Below are positions 6,753-14,241 of a stretch of 14,241 bases of DNA, in pieces; positions within the stretch are counted from its first letter, which is position 1; every line of letters starts with the position of its first letter. The stretch is from NCBI GenBank assembly GCA_910587895.1, contig CAJUOE010000253.1, positions 1-14,241 on the forward strand, read 5' to 3'. Origin of the DNA: an uncultured Lachnospiraceae bacterium. Its GTDB lineage: Bacteria > Bacillota > Clostridia > Lachnospirales > Lachnospiraceae. The notes under the pieces are model-generated. The model was not told the DNA's origin. It saw nothing but the letters and a program-made list of their open reading frames with translations, and made no database searches. The position numbers were made by a program, and so were the translations under genes.

Positions 6753-8759
6753 ATGAGAAAAGCGGGCGGCTTAGGCCTGAGGTTATTTGTTTTTCTGATG
6801 ACAGGCATGATATTGTCAGGAATCATAACGGTCATGTTCCTTACAAAAAGTATCAATCTGGATAAGTTTTATGATGTTGGGGCTGTGTACGATGTTTCGG
6901 ATACAGATTTTGAGTTGCCGGGAACCAACTGGTATTATGATTATGAAGATGAGCTGATTGTCGCGCAGGCCAAGGATGCCAGCTGCAATTACAGGATGAA
7001 ACATGGTCGGAAAAACTGGGGTTATCTTTATTTTTATATTGAGAACCTGAGTAGGGAGACGCCGGCAAGAATAGATTTTCTGGGAGAAGACAGTGAACTG
7101 CTCTATTCGATAGACTTTGTGTTTCAGAATGGGCGCAGTGTCCTGCAGCTTGAGGATAAAGACTTCTATGCTTATAAGGTTACGGTTCAAGACCCGGTAT
7201 CCTTTGCGATTGATGGAGTCCAGTTCAGGGAGAGGGAATATAATATTGCATGGAATCAGGCGCCGGCAGTTTTTGCAGTGGCGCTTATGTGCTGTTTTCT
7301 GTTAATGTTGTTGACCGTCATGTTATTCAGGCGTTGCCGCGTGGGACGGTCACGTTCTTTCGGGAAAAATTCGTGGCTTATGACATGGCAGAAATGTTAT
7401 GCGTATGTGCTGGAGCGGTGCAGCGTATTGTTTTATGGGCTTTCGGAGCGGGAAAAATCCCTGTTGCGCTGGCTCTTTTTCCTTGCGTGTATGCTGTTAA
7501 TTCATTTTTCCAGCTTAAGAGGGTGGACAGTAAATATTGCGTCACAGAAAAGAGTAGTGCTGATGCTGGGAGTTTTAATTTTATGTATAGCGTTTCTGTC
7601 GTGGGAATGGAGAAATAAAATTCCGGATTGGCATAATCCACTGGCATTCGCATGGTATGCCGTATGGTTTCTATGCATTGTTTCGGATTTTGTGGTGCCA
7701 AAGAGTCTGCGCTATCTGGGGATTTTTATGCTGTTTTCCGTAGAGCCTTTTTATCTGGCATGGAACAGCATGAAGAGACCGGAGCGATTGATTCGGGAGT
7801 TCCTGTCTGCTTTGCGCTGGTTTTATTGGGGCGCATGTATTTTCTGCCTTTTTTTCAGCCCGCTTGTCCCAGGATTTCGGTATATCGGCATATATAGAAA
7901 TACAAATGCTTTTGCGGGATTTCTTGTCACAGCGAATGTTGCATTCCTGACCAGTCTGGATGATAATTTAGGCACGGAGAAACTGAAAAAACGCGTATTG
8001 GTGGAAAATGTATTTGGACTCGTTACCATCTGGGGATTTCTCATGCTGACAGAAAGCATTACATCTTTGACAGCATATGCGGTAGAATGGATGATTTTTT
8101 TATGGAAACAGTTTCCGGCAGAGAAAAAGAAGAGTTATCATAAAAATCTGAGAGGCGTGCTGTTATGGACAGTTATCAGTTCTGCCATAGTTATGACGGT
8201 CGGGCGCTGGGGAATTACCTATGTGCCAAGTATGATTGGAACATCATCAACGATTGAGGAGAGAGAAATACAGCCTGCGACGGGAATATCTCCTTTTTCC
8301 TTAAAGGTCGAGGCAGCAGGAAACAATGGGGTTTCCAAACGTGTGCTGGAAAAAATAACCAGCGGAGAATGGTATTCCCTGTTCACTGGGAGAACGATTG
8401 TCTGGAAAGCGTATATCCGTAACTGGAATCTGTTTGGACATAGTGGATATCAGGAATGCATCGACGGAAAAAGAATGCACGCCCATAATGCAGTATTGCA
8501 GATGATAAATAATTATGGTATCTTTATTGTGATACCGTATCTGATTATGCTTTATTATAGTCTGAAATATGGAATCATGGCGGTTTTTCATAAAAAAAGG
8601 ATACGGATGAACCTGTTTTTTGTGCTGGCCTCTGCAAATTACGTAGTGCAGGGACTGGCGGAAGATATTGCCACGCCCTATGCATTTTTAAGCTGGTTGA
8701 TGTTTTATATTGCATTGGGGGGCATATTCCATCAGCAGTCCGCGAGAACAGAAACATAA
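6753..8759 (+). CDS. O-antigen ligase/polymerase-like (Wzy_C-type) membrane protein with an extracytoplasmic N-terminal domain
   Basis: A 668-residue polytopic membrane protein. After one membrane segment (about 9-30) comes an extracytoplasmic stretch of about 135 residues rich in aromatic and beta-type sequence, a second segment (about 170-192), a basic cytoplasmic linker, and then a block of about ten segments. The C-terminal third carries the ligase/polymerase signature: 'TGRTIVWKAYIRNWNLFGH' with R547, then 'HAHNAVLQMINNYG' with H578, matching the His-Asn and Arg seen in WaaL and Wzy_C proteins. Such enzymes join lipid-linked glycans to an acceptor or polymerise repeat units on the outer face of the membrane. 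The long loop between the last two blocks (about 495-545) would hold part of the active site. It is read with its neighbour at 8771 as a diverged pair. Whether it is the polymerase or the ligase of the pathway cannot be decided. Confidence 0.7.
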   Translation: MRKAGGLGLRLFVFLMTGMILSGIITVMFLTKSINLDKFYDVGAVYDVSDTDFELPGTNWYYDYEDELIVAQAKDASCNYRMKHGRKNWGYLYFYIENLSRETPARIDFLGEDSELLYSIDFVFQNGRSVLQLEDKDFYAYKVTVQDPVSFAIDGVQFREREYNIAWNQAPAVFAVALMCCFLLMLLTVMLFRRCRVGRSRSFGKNSWLMTWQKCYAYVLERCSVLFYGLSEREKSLLRWLFFLACMLLIHFSSLRGWTVNIASQKRVVLMLGVLILCIAFLSWEWRNKIPDWHNPLAFAWYAVWFLCIVSDFVVPKSLRYLGIFMLFSVEPFYLAWNSMKRPERLIREFLSALRWFYWGACIFCLFFSPLVPGFRYIGIYRNTNAFAGFLVTANVAFLTSLDDNLGTEKLKKRVLVENVFGLVTIWGFLMLTESITSLTAYAVEWMIFLWKQFPAEKKKSYHKNLRGVLLWTVISSAIVMTVGRWGITYVPSMIGTSSTIEEREIQPATGISPFSLKVEAAGNNGVSKRVLEKITSGEWYSLFTGRTIVWKAYIRNWNLFGHSGYQECIDGKRMHAHNAVLQMINNYGIFIVIPYLIMLYYSLKYGIMAVFHKKRIRMNLFFVLASANYVVQGLAEDIATPYAFLSWLMFYIALGGIFHQQSARTET

Positions 8760-8770
8760 GAGGTGGGTAA

Positions 8771-10804
8771 ATGAGAAAAAACAGAAAACTTCATATGTTT
8801 CTGCTGTTATTGGCAGAATTGCTTATCAGTGTGATGATTGCCATGATGTGGATTGGCGGGAGCGTAAACTTTCGGGAATTTCTGTCAGCTGGAAGGGTAT
8901 ATGATGTTTCGCCGGTGAGCCTGGAACAGAATTCCAGAAGATGGGGTTACGATGAAGAGAAAAAGGGATTTTGGCTGCTGAAAAAATGGTCGGGCAGATA
9001 TTTTGATTTAAACGGACTGGATCAGCCGTGGAACTATCTCTACCTTACGATCAGGGAGTCAACAGCGGAGTCTTTATCGGGGTATATCAGATATTATGGA
9101 CCAGACAGAGAGGATCGCTACAAACAGCCGATAGAGGTGCATGTGGGGGAAAATGTAATTCCCCTGGACGAAGAGATTCCCATGACAGAACTGGCCATCG
9201 TATTTCGAAAAGCGCAGGGACAATTTGTTGCTGTTTCTGAAATACAGCTCAGGACGAGACCGCGTGTTTCTTTTTTGGCATTTCTGAAGTGTTTTGCGGT
9301 TGTATTTGCAGGTGTTTTTCTGTTTCTGGCAGTGGCGCTTTTTCTGAAACGCAGATTTATCAGGAGCAGAAGAGAAAACCAGGTCATTGAAGTGTTGTCA
9401 TACAGCCTACAGGATGTGATGCGGATATGGGGAGATGCTATTGGAAGGCGGACAGGCGGTAGGCTGTATCCCCATCAACGGGAGTCTGTGCGCAAATTAT
9501 TGTTCAGCGTCCTGATTGTCTGGATGATGGTTGGAAATGTCCTGGGCTGGCTGGAGAATGCGGATGTATACCGTTACCACGTGCTGGCCTGTGTGCTGCT
9601 TTTGCTTGCCATCGCTTTTGTGTCATGGGAAAAGCCGCTGCAAAACAGGTTCTTTCATGGAGCATTATTTAAGAGCTGGTTCCTGTTATGGCTGGGAATC
9701 ATCTGCTGTGACTTCTTTGTATACAGGCTGTTGGAATCTCTGGTGGGATACTCGATGTTCTTTGCAGGAACTATGTTTTTTTATCTCTGGCAGAATATGG
9801 AGAGACCGGACAGGATGCTCCGCAATCTGATGGGGGCGTTGGAGATAACTTTTTTCTTCGCAATTGTCTATTGTATGGTATTTCGCATGAAACTGCCGGC
9901 AATTGATTATAATGGAATGTTTCGTAATCCGGAAGAGCTTGCCATGTATGGCGTGCTGATGGCGTCGGTTTTCCTGTGTGAGATGAACGGATTGTTAGAT
10001 CATGTGGCAGAGCGTATTGCCGTGGAAAACAGCATTGGCGGGAAAAAAATATTTGCTGCCTGTATAAAAAACATAACGGGTGGAGCGGCCGCCCTGTTTT
10101 TCGTGTTGCGCAGCGGCCATATGCCGGGAATCCTGATTTTTGCGTTGCTCGTTATGTGTTACGTTCCGATTTTAGCCGTGAAAATATGGCGGCTGTTAAA
10201 AAAGTACCGGATGCTGCTGGTTCATATTATTATGGCAGCCATCCTGGCTTTTGCATGTGTTTGTGTGATGTTTGCCAGTATCAAGTACCTGCCGGGAACG
10301 CTTGATCTGGATGTCAAATACAAAAATGAGCTGCGTCTGACGAATCTTCAGGGAATGCAGAAAAAGATGTTCCGCATGGAAAATCCCGGAAGCCTCGCAG
10401 GCGCAAGGGCGAAAGAAGTTGCCAAAGTTCCGGTTATCTGGCGCAGTTATGCCCGGCGGCTGAATCTTTTCGGGCACGGCGGGACAGAATGGATATTTCG
10501 TGAGCAGATAAAACCATACAATGCGTATCTGGATATGGCGTACCATCATGGCATATTTATCCTCTTGCCCTACGCAGCGTTTCAGATTACTATGGTTTTG
10601 GCAGGGTTTAATCTGGCTTTTCGGAAGAAAGGCAGGAGAAATCTGTTCCTGTTATCTTTGGGGATTGCATATATATGTTTTTCTTTCGTCGCGAATGTGG
10701 AAATTCCCTGGGGGCATCCCCTGTGGCTGTGCTTTTATTTAGCGGCTGGCTGTGCAGGGAAAATGGGGACAGAAGAAAACTTAGGAAAAGAGGGACTTAC
10801 GTGA
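8771..10804 (+). CDS. Diverged O-antigen ligase/polymerase-like membrane protein lacking signature residues
   Basis: A 677-residue membrane protein with the same plan as its upstream neighbour: a membrane segment (about 7-29), an extracytoplasmic domain (about 30-165, opening with 'GRVYDVSP' where the other has 'GAVYDVSD'), a second segment (about 168-190), a basic linker, and a multi-span block. The family blocks can be followed ('VIWRSYARRLNLFGHGG', then 'YNAYLDMAYHHGIF'). However, Tyr583 stands where the neighbour has His578, and no Arg occupies the position of Arg547. It may be an inactive partner or regulator of the first protein, a polymerase with other catalytic residues, or an enzyme for another substrate. 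The ribosome site GAGGTGG (8760-8766) starts directly after the upstream stop. The gene ends inside the start of the next one (GTGA, 10801-10804). Confidence 0.65.
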   Translation: MRKNRKLHMFLLLLAELLISVMIAMMWIGGSVNFREFLSAGRVYDVSPVSLEQNSRRWGYDEEKKGFWLLKKWSGRYFDLNGLDQPWNYLYLTIRESTAESLSGYIRYYGPDREDRYKQPIEVHVGENVIPLDEEIPMTELAIVFRKAQGQFVAVSEIQLRTRPRVSFLAFLKCFAVVFAGVFLFLAVALFLKRRFIRSRRENQVIEVLSYSLQDVMRIWGDAIGRRTGGRLYPHQRESVRKLLFSVLIVWMMVGNVLGWLENADVYRYHVLACVLLLLAIAFVSWEKPLQNRFFHGALFKSWFLLWLGIICCDFFVYRLLESLVGYSMFFAGTMFFYLWQNMERPDRMLRNLMGALEITFFFAIVYCMVFRMKLPAIDYNGMFRNPEELAMYGVLMASVFLCEMNGLLDHVAERIAVENSIGGKKIFAACIKNITGGAAALFFVLRSGHMPGILIFALLVMCYVPILAVKIWRLLKKYRMLLVHIIMAAILAFACVCVMFASIKYLPGTLDLDVKYKNELRLTNLQGMQKKMFRMENPGSLAGARAKEVAKVPVIWRSYARRLNLFGHGGTEWIFREQIKPYNAYLDMAYHHGIFILLPYAAFQITMVLAGFNLAFRKKGRRNLFLLSLGIAYICFSFVANVEIPWGHPLWLCFYLAAGCAGKMGTEENLGKEGLT

Positions 10805-12657
10805 AAACTCAGATAGAAAATAATCAGCTTATATTGAAAAAAATTATTCTTGTGGTTTATGATATTCTGGCGATGATAGCGGCAAGCGTGCTGGCGCTGT
10901 TTCTGCGATTTGAAGGACGGTATGATGCAATTCCACATGAATATTTAGAGAAAATTCAACAGTATATATTTATTGTAATTATAATCAGTCTTGTTATTTT
11001 TTATGTGATGCGGCTCTATGGCAGCCTTTGGAGCTATGCCGGTACTACGGAATTAGTCAATATTCTGGCAGCAAGCATTCTGTCTGCCGGTGTGCAGATG
11101 GCGGTGTATGTGCTGGTGGATGTGCGGATGCCCAGAAGTTATTATATATTCTATGGAGCCGGACTTTTCACATTGGTGATAATCAGCCGTTACTCCTGGC
11201 GTGTCGTCCGTACTTTGGTTAAACGGCAAAAGAGCAGCAAGTCCTGCACGAATGTGCTGGTAGTCGGCGCAGGTGGAGCCGGAAATATGCTGGTGCGGGA
11301 GATTATCAACAGCAGCCATATCAATAAGCGGGTGGTAGCCATCGTAGACGATGCAAAATCCAAGCAGGGCAGTTACCTTCATGGGGTCAGGATTTATGGA
11401 GGCCGGGAGAAGATACCGGATCTGGTAAAGAAATTAGACGTGCAGGAGATCATGCTTGCGATTCCTTCTGCCCCGGCAAAGGAGATCAAGCAGGTATTGG
11501 ATATCTGCAAGGAGACCGGATGCGAGCTGAAACGCCTTCCGGGCGTGTATCAGCTGGTAAACGGTGAAGTCAGCGTAAGTGCGCTGAAGGAGGTGGATGT
11601 CAACGACCTCCTGGGACGGGAACCGGTAGGGGTAGACCTGTCATCCATCCTTGACTACGTATCGGGCAAGACTGTCCTGGTAACCGGAGGAGGAGGCTCG
11701 ATTGGAAGTGAGATCTGCCGCCAGGTGGCGGAGCATAATCCGAGAAGGCTTATCATCGTGGATATTTATGAAAATTCTGCTTATGACGTCCAAAATGAAC
11801 TGAAAAATAAATTTCCTTATCTGGAACTGGTTGTATTGATTGCTTCCGTGCGCAATACCAAACGGATGGATATGATTTTCGAGAAATACCGTCCGGATAT
11901 TGTGTACCATGCGGCAGCCCATAAACATGTGCCCCTGATGGAAGACAGTCCCAATGAGGCGGTGAAGAATAATGTTCTCGGGACCTGGAAGGTGGTTCAG
12001 GCGGCTGACAGGTGGAAGACGAAACGGTTTGTGATGATTTCCACAGATAAGGCGGTCAATCCCACCAATATCATGGGAGCCACCAAACGTATTTGTGAGA
12101 TGATTGTGCAGACTTACAACAACCGTTCGGAGACGGAATTTGTTTCCGTGCGTTTTGGAAACGTCCTGGGCAGTAATGGGAGCGTAATCCCGCTTTTTAA
12201 GAAACAGATTGAGCAGGGCGGTCCGGTAACCGTTACGCATCCGGAGATTATCCGCTATTTCATGACCATACCGGAGGCAGTTTCCCTTGTATTGCAGGCG
12301 GGAGTCTATGCGAAAGGGGGAGAAATCTTCGTTTTGGATATGGGAGAGCCGGTCAAAATCGTTGATCTGGCGAGGAACCTGATTCTTCTTTCCGGGCACA
12401 GGCCGGATGAAGACATCCCCATTGTCTATACCGGGTTGAGGCCGGGAGAGAAATTGTATGAGGAAATTTTAATGGAAGAAGAAGGACTGCAGGATACGGA
12501 AAATAAACTGATTCACATTGGCAAGCCGATTAAGATGGACGAAGAGAAATTCCTGATACAGTTGGAAAATCTGGCAGATTATGTGGTGCAGGAGCCGGAT
12601 GACATTCGTAAATGGGTGCAGGAAATCGTATCGACGTACCATCCGTGGGAGGCATAG
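10801..12657 (+). CDS. Membrane-anchored UDP-sugar 4,6-dehydratase (PglF/CapD/WbpM family)
   Basis: Read from the GTG at 10801, which overlaps the previous stop and follows GAGGG at 10790-10794, the protein has 618 residues, usual for the long PglF/WbpM form. About four membrane segments lie in the first 130 residues. A first nucleotide-binding fold has 'GAGGAG' (156-161), and the catalytic SDR domain has 'TGGGGSIG' (295-302), 'STDKAVNP' (S414, T415, D416, K417) and the altered M-x-x-x-K pair M425/K429. Met in place of the usual Tyr is characteristic of this dehydratase group, so it is not a defect. The likely reaction is UDP-GlcNAc to UDP-4-keto-6-deoxy-GlcNAc, the first step to bacillosamine, FucNAc or QuiNAc sugars. 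An in-frame ATG at 10675 lies deep inside the upstream gene and is not used. The aminotransferase or reductase that would complete the sugar is not seen here. Confidence 0.9.
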   Translation: MKTQIENNQLILKKIILVVYDILAMIAASVLALFLRFEGRYDAIPHEYLEKIQQYIFIVIIISLVIFYVMRLYGSLWSYAGTTELVNILAASILSAGVQMAVYVLVDVRMPRSYYIFYGAGLFTLVIISRYSWRVVRTLVKRQKSSKSCTNVLVVGAGGAGNMLVREIINSSHINKRVVAIVDDAKSKQGSYLHGVRIYGGREKIPDLVKKLDVQEIMLAIPSAPAKEIKQVLDICKETGCELKRLPGVYQLVNGEVSVSALKEVDVNDLLGREPVGVDLSSILDYVSGKTVLVTGGGGSIGSEICRQVAEHNPRRLIIVDIYENSAYDVQNELKNKFPYLELVVLIASVRNTKRMDMIFEKYRPDIVYHAAAHKHVPLMEDSPNEAVKNNVLGTWKVVQAADRWKTKRFVMISTDKAVNPTNIMGATKRICEMIVQTYNNRSETEFVSVRFGNVLGSNGSVIPLFKKQIEQGGPVTVTHPEIIRYFMTIPEAVSLVLQAGVYAKGGEIFVLDMGEPVKIVDLARNLILLSGHRPDEDIPIVYTGLRPGEKLYEEILMEEEGLQDTENKLIHIGKPIKMDEEKFLIQLENLADYVVQEPDDIRKWVQEIVSTYHPWEA

Positions 12658-12734
12658 ACGAATTATTTCACTGATATGGAAATAGAATGATAGAGAATTC
12701 TGTTATATAGGATATTATCAATACAGGAAAGTTT

Positions 12735-12740
12735 GAGGAG
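12735..12740 (+). promoter_or_regulatory. Ribosome binding site of the fusion gene
   Basis: GAGGAG sits six bases before the ATG at 12747 and supports that start. Confidence 0.7.
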
Positions 12741-12746
12741 TAAGAT

Positions 12747-14241
12747 ATGGCTTTCAATAACAAAAAGATTAAAAATTTCTTTCGCGTGACGACAGTGGTA
12801 ACCGGGGCGGCTTTTGTTACCCTCAGCGTGATTGCGCACAAATGTAAAAAAGATTCTACATATGAATATGAGCCAGAGGAGCAAAATCCGATGGAGGGCA
12901 GGAAAGTTGTTTTCGTCGCGGATGACAGCGAGGCGGAAAATGCCGATGGCAGGAGAGGACATCTGGAGGCCATTGGAGATACCGATTATCATCCCGGTTT
13001 GTATGATAAATATGTAAAACGGACGCTGGATATTCTGTTGTCTTTTGGCGGGTTGGTTCTGCTGTCTCCGGTATTTTTGGGATTTGCTGTTGCAATTAAG
13101 ATAGACGATCCGGGTCCGGTGTTTTTTACGCAGAAGAGGCTGGGACAGGATAAGAAGTTCTTTAAATTGCATAAGTTCCGCACGATGAAAATGTCTACCC
13201 CCCATGATGTTCCTACCCATATGCTGGAGAACCCGGAACAGTATATTACGCGCATGGGCCGTTTTATGCGCAGGCACAGCATTGACGAAATACCGCAAAT
13301 CTGGGATATCTTTGTGGGTAACATGAGTGTGATTGGACCACGCCCGGGTCTTTGGAATCAGGATGTTCTTGCCGCAGAGAGAGATAAATATGGAGCCAAT
13401 GATGTCAAACCCGGTTTGACGGGATGGGCGCAGATTAATGGGAGGGATGAGCTGGAGATTCCGGTGAAAGCGAAACTTGACGGTGAATACGTGAAGAGAG
13501 AAAGCCTGTTATTTGATGTAAAATGTTTTCTCGGGACAGTTGGTAAAGTTGGCGGTGATGACAGCGTGGTAGAAGGCGGTACCGGTGAAATGTCCAAAAC
13601 GGGTCGTCCATATACGGATGGAAAAGACGATCAGGAATTAATTGGCAATACAGGATTCGGGCAGACGGTTACAATAGATAAGAACGCGCAGAAAAGAGTC
13701 CTTATTACAGGAAAAGGTTCTTATATTGGGGAATCTTTTGTAGAGTATGCACGGAAACATTATCCATCCATATTAATGGATACGGTTGATATGATGGATG
13801 GTGCATGGCGAGAGCGGGATTTTTCTGCTTACGACGTTGTATACCATGTGGCAGGAATCGCCCATGCAGATGTGGGCAAGGTTGACGAGGCTACAAAGGC
13901 AAAATATTATGAAGTCAATACGGATCTTGCCGTTGAAGTTTGCAGGAAAGCGAAAGCAGAAGGGGTAAAAGAATTTATCTTCATGTCTTCCATGATTGTA
14001 TATGGAGATTCGGCGCCACTTGGAAGAGATAAGATTGTAGATGAGCAGACAGTACCGGCGGCAGCGAATTTCTATGGAGATTCAAAGCTGCAGGCAGACG
14101 TGGCGGTGCGGGATTTTGCGGATAAGAAGTTTAAGGTTATTGTGTTGCGTCCGCCGATGATTTATGGAAAGGGCAGCAAAGGCAATTATCCCCTGCTGGC
14201 AAAATTAGCCAGGAAACTGCCCCTGTTTCCAGATGTCGATA
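12747..14241 (+). CDS. Phosphoglycosyl transferase-epimerase fusion (PglC/WcaJ-type PGT plus NAD-dependent epimerase/dehydratase), partial at the 3' end
   Basis: The frame stays open from 12747 to the window end (498 complete codons). Residues 12-30 form a membrane segment, followed by an acidic, probably disordered linker (about 36-84). Residues 86-280 are a monotopic phosphoglycosyl transferase: the re-entrant helix after 'YDKYVKRTLDILL', the 'DDPGPVFFTQKRLG' block, the catalytic Asp-Glu pair D180-E181 in 'HSIDEIPQIW', 'VIGPRPG', and 'KPGLTGWAQINGRDELEIP'. It should transfer a sugar-1-phosphate from a UDP-sugar to undecaprenyl phosphate, starting repeat-unit synthesis. After a linker (about 281-315) comes an extended SDR: 'TGKGSYIG' (321-328), 'MSSMIVYGDS', and Y443-x-x-x-K447, likely a sugar-nucleotide epimerase or reductase. 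Its C-terminus is missing. The fusion suggests the sugar is finished and loaded by one protein, perhaps using the product of the upstream dehydratase. Sugar identity is unknown. Confidence 0.88.
   Translation, partial: MAFNNKKIKNFFRVTTVVTGAAFVTLSVIAHKCKKDSTYEYEPEEQNPMEGRKVVFVADDSEAENADGRRGHLEAIGDTDYHPGLYDKYVKRTLDILLSFGGLVLLSPVFLGFAVAIKIDDPGPVFFTQKRLGQDKKFFKLHKFRTMKMSTPHDVPTHMLENPEQYITRMGRFMRRHSIDEIPQIWDIFVGNMSVIGPRPGLWNQDVLAAERDKYGANDVKPGLTGWAQINGRDELEIPVKAKLDGEYVKRESLLFDVKCFLGTVGKVGGDDSVVEGGTGEMSKTGRPYTDGKDDQELIGNTGFGQTVTIDKNAQKRVLITGKGSYIGESFVEYARKHYPSILMDTVDMMDGAWRERDFSAYDVVYHVAGIAHADVGKVDEATKAKYYEVNTDLAVEVCRKAKAEGVKEFIFMSSMIVYGDSAPLGRDKIVDEQTVPAAANFYGDSKLQADVAVRDFADKKFKVIVLRPPMIYGKGSKGNYPLLAKLARKLPLFPDVD

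Noticed and set aside
10675..10800. ATG at 10675 as start of the dehydratase
   Set aside because: It would overlap the upstream gene by 130 bases and add residues unrelated to the family; the GTG at 10801 gives the normal length and a stop/start overlap.
12046..12087. Missing catalytic Tyr in the dehydratase, suggesting an inactive enzyme
   Set aside because: Met at this position is the normal state of the PglF/WbpM/CapD group (Ser-Met-Lys in place of Ser-Tyr-Lys), so it supports the family call.
11641..12399. Open frame of 252 codons on the - strand inside the dehydratase gene
   Set aside because: Antisense shadow of a well-conserved SDR domain; composition is typical of a spurious frame (many His and Arg, no domain).
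12658..12746. Possible internal promoter or terminator in the 89-base gap
   Set aside because: An AT-rich stretch has a weak extended -10 look (TGTTATATA at 12701-12709), but no acceptable -35 box was found at the right distance. No hairpin with a T-run is present, so neither is called.
12663..13298. Open frames of 211 and 101 codons on the - strand before and inside the fusion gene
   Set aside because: They oppose the clear phosphoglycosyl transferase frame starting at 12747, which has a good ribosome site and conserved motifs.

Overview
The window looks like chromosomal DNA from a Firmicute of the Clostridia, most likely a Lachnospiraceae-type gut bacterium. This rests on the AGGAG-type ribosome sites, the moderate base composition and the protein families; no taxonomic marker gene is present, so the placement is inference. 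Every gene is on the + strand and packed tightly, with gaps of 3 to 89 bases and two 4-base stop/start overlaps. It reads as one cell-surface polysaccharide operon that runs off the right edge.

Left edge (1-207): the lysine-rich C-terminus of a separate surface protein ending in a bacterial Ig-like fold. A good sigma-A-type promoter (212-240) starts five bases after its stop codon and should drive everything downstream.

Modification module (268-6707): a free-standing DltA-like adenylating ligase, a 10-formyl-THF-type formyltransferase, a DltC-like carrier protein, a DltB/AlgI-type MBOAT acyltransferase, and two tandem SGNH/DltD-like membrane-anchored proteins. This has the layout of a D-alanylation (dlt) operon with a formyltransferase inserted between ligase and carrier. 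Ligase, formyltransferase and carrier together match the F-A-PCP initiation module of linear gramicidin synthetase, split into three proteins. The inferred job is to activate an amino acid, load it on the carrier, N-formylate it, pass it across the membrane through the MBOAT, and place it on a surface glycan with the SGNH proteins. This is the most interesting system in the window.

Polymer module (6753-10804): two consecutive, distantly similar polytopic proteins of the O-antigen ligase/polymerase (Wzy_C-like) type. Each has an unusual extracytoplasmic domain of about 135 residues between the first and second membrane segments. The first keeps the His-Asn and Arg signature residues; the second has lost both.

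Sugar-nucleotide and initiation module (10801-14241): a membrane-anchored UDP-sugar 4,6-dehydratase of the PglF/CapD/WbpM type, then a natural fusion of a monotopic phosphoglycosyl transferase with an NAD-dependent epimerase/dehydratase, cut by the window end. These would make and load the first sugar on undecaprenyl phosphate.

No RNA genes, CRISPR arrays, insertion sequences or convincing terminators were seen, and no gap between genes exceeds 90 bases.
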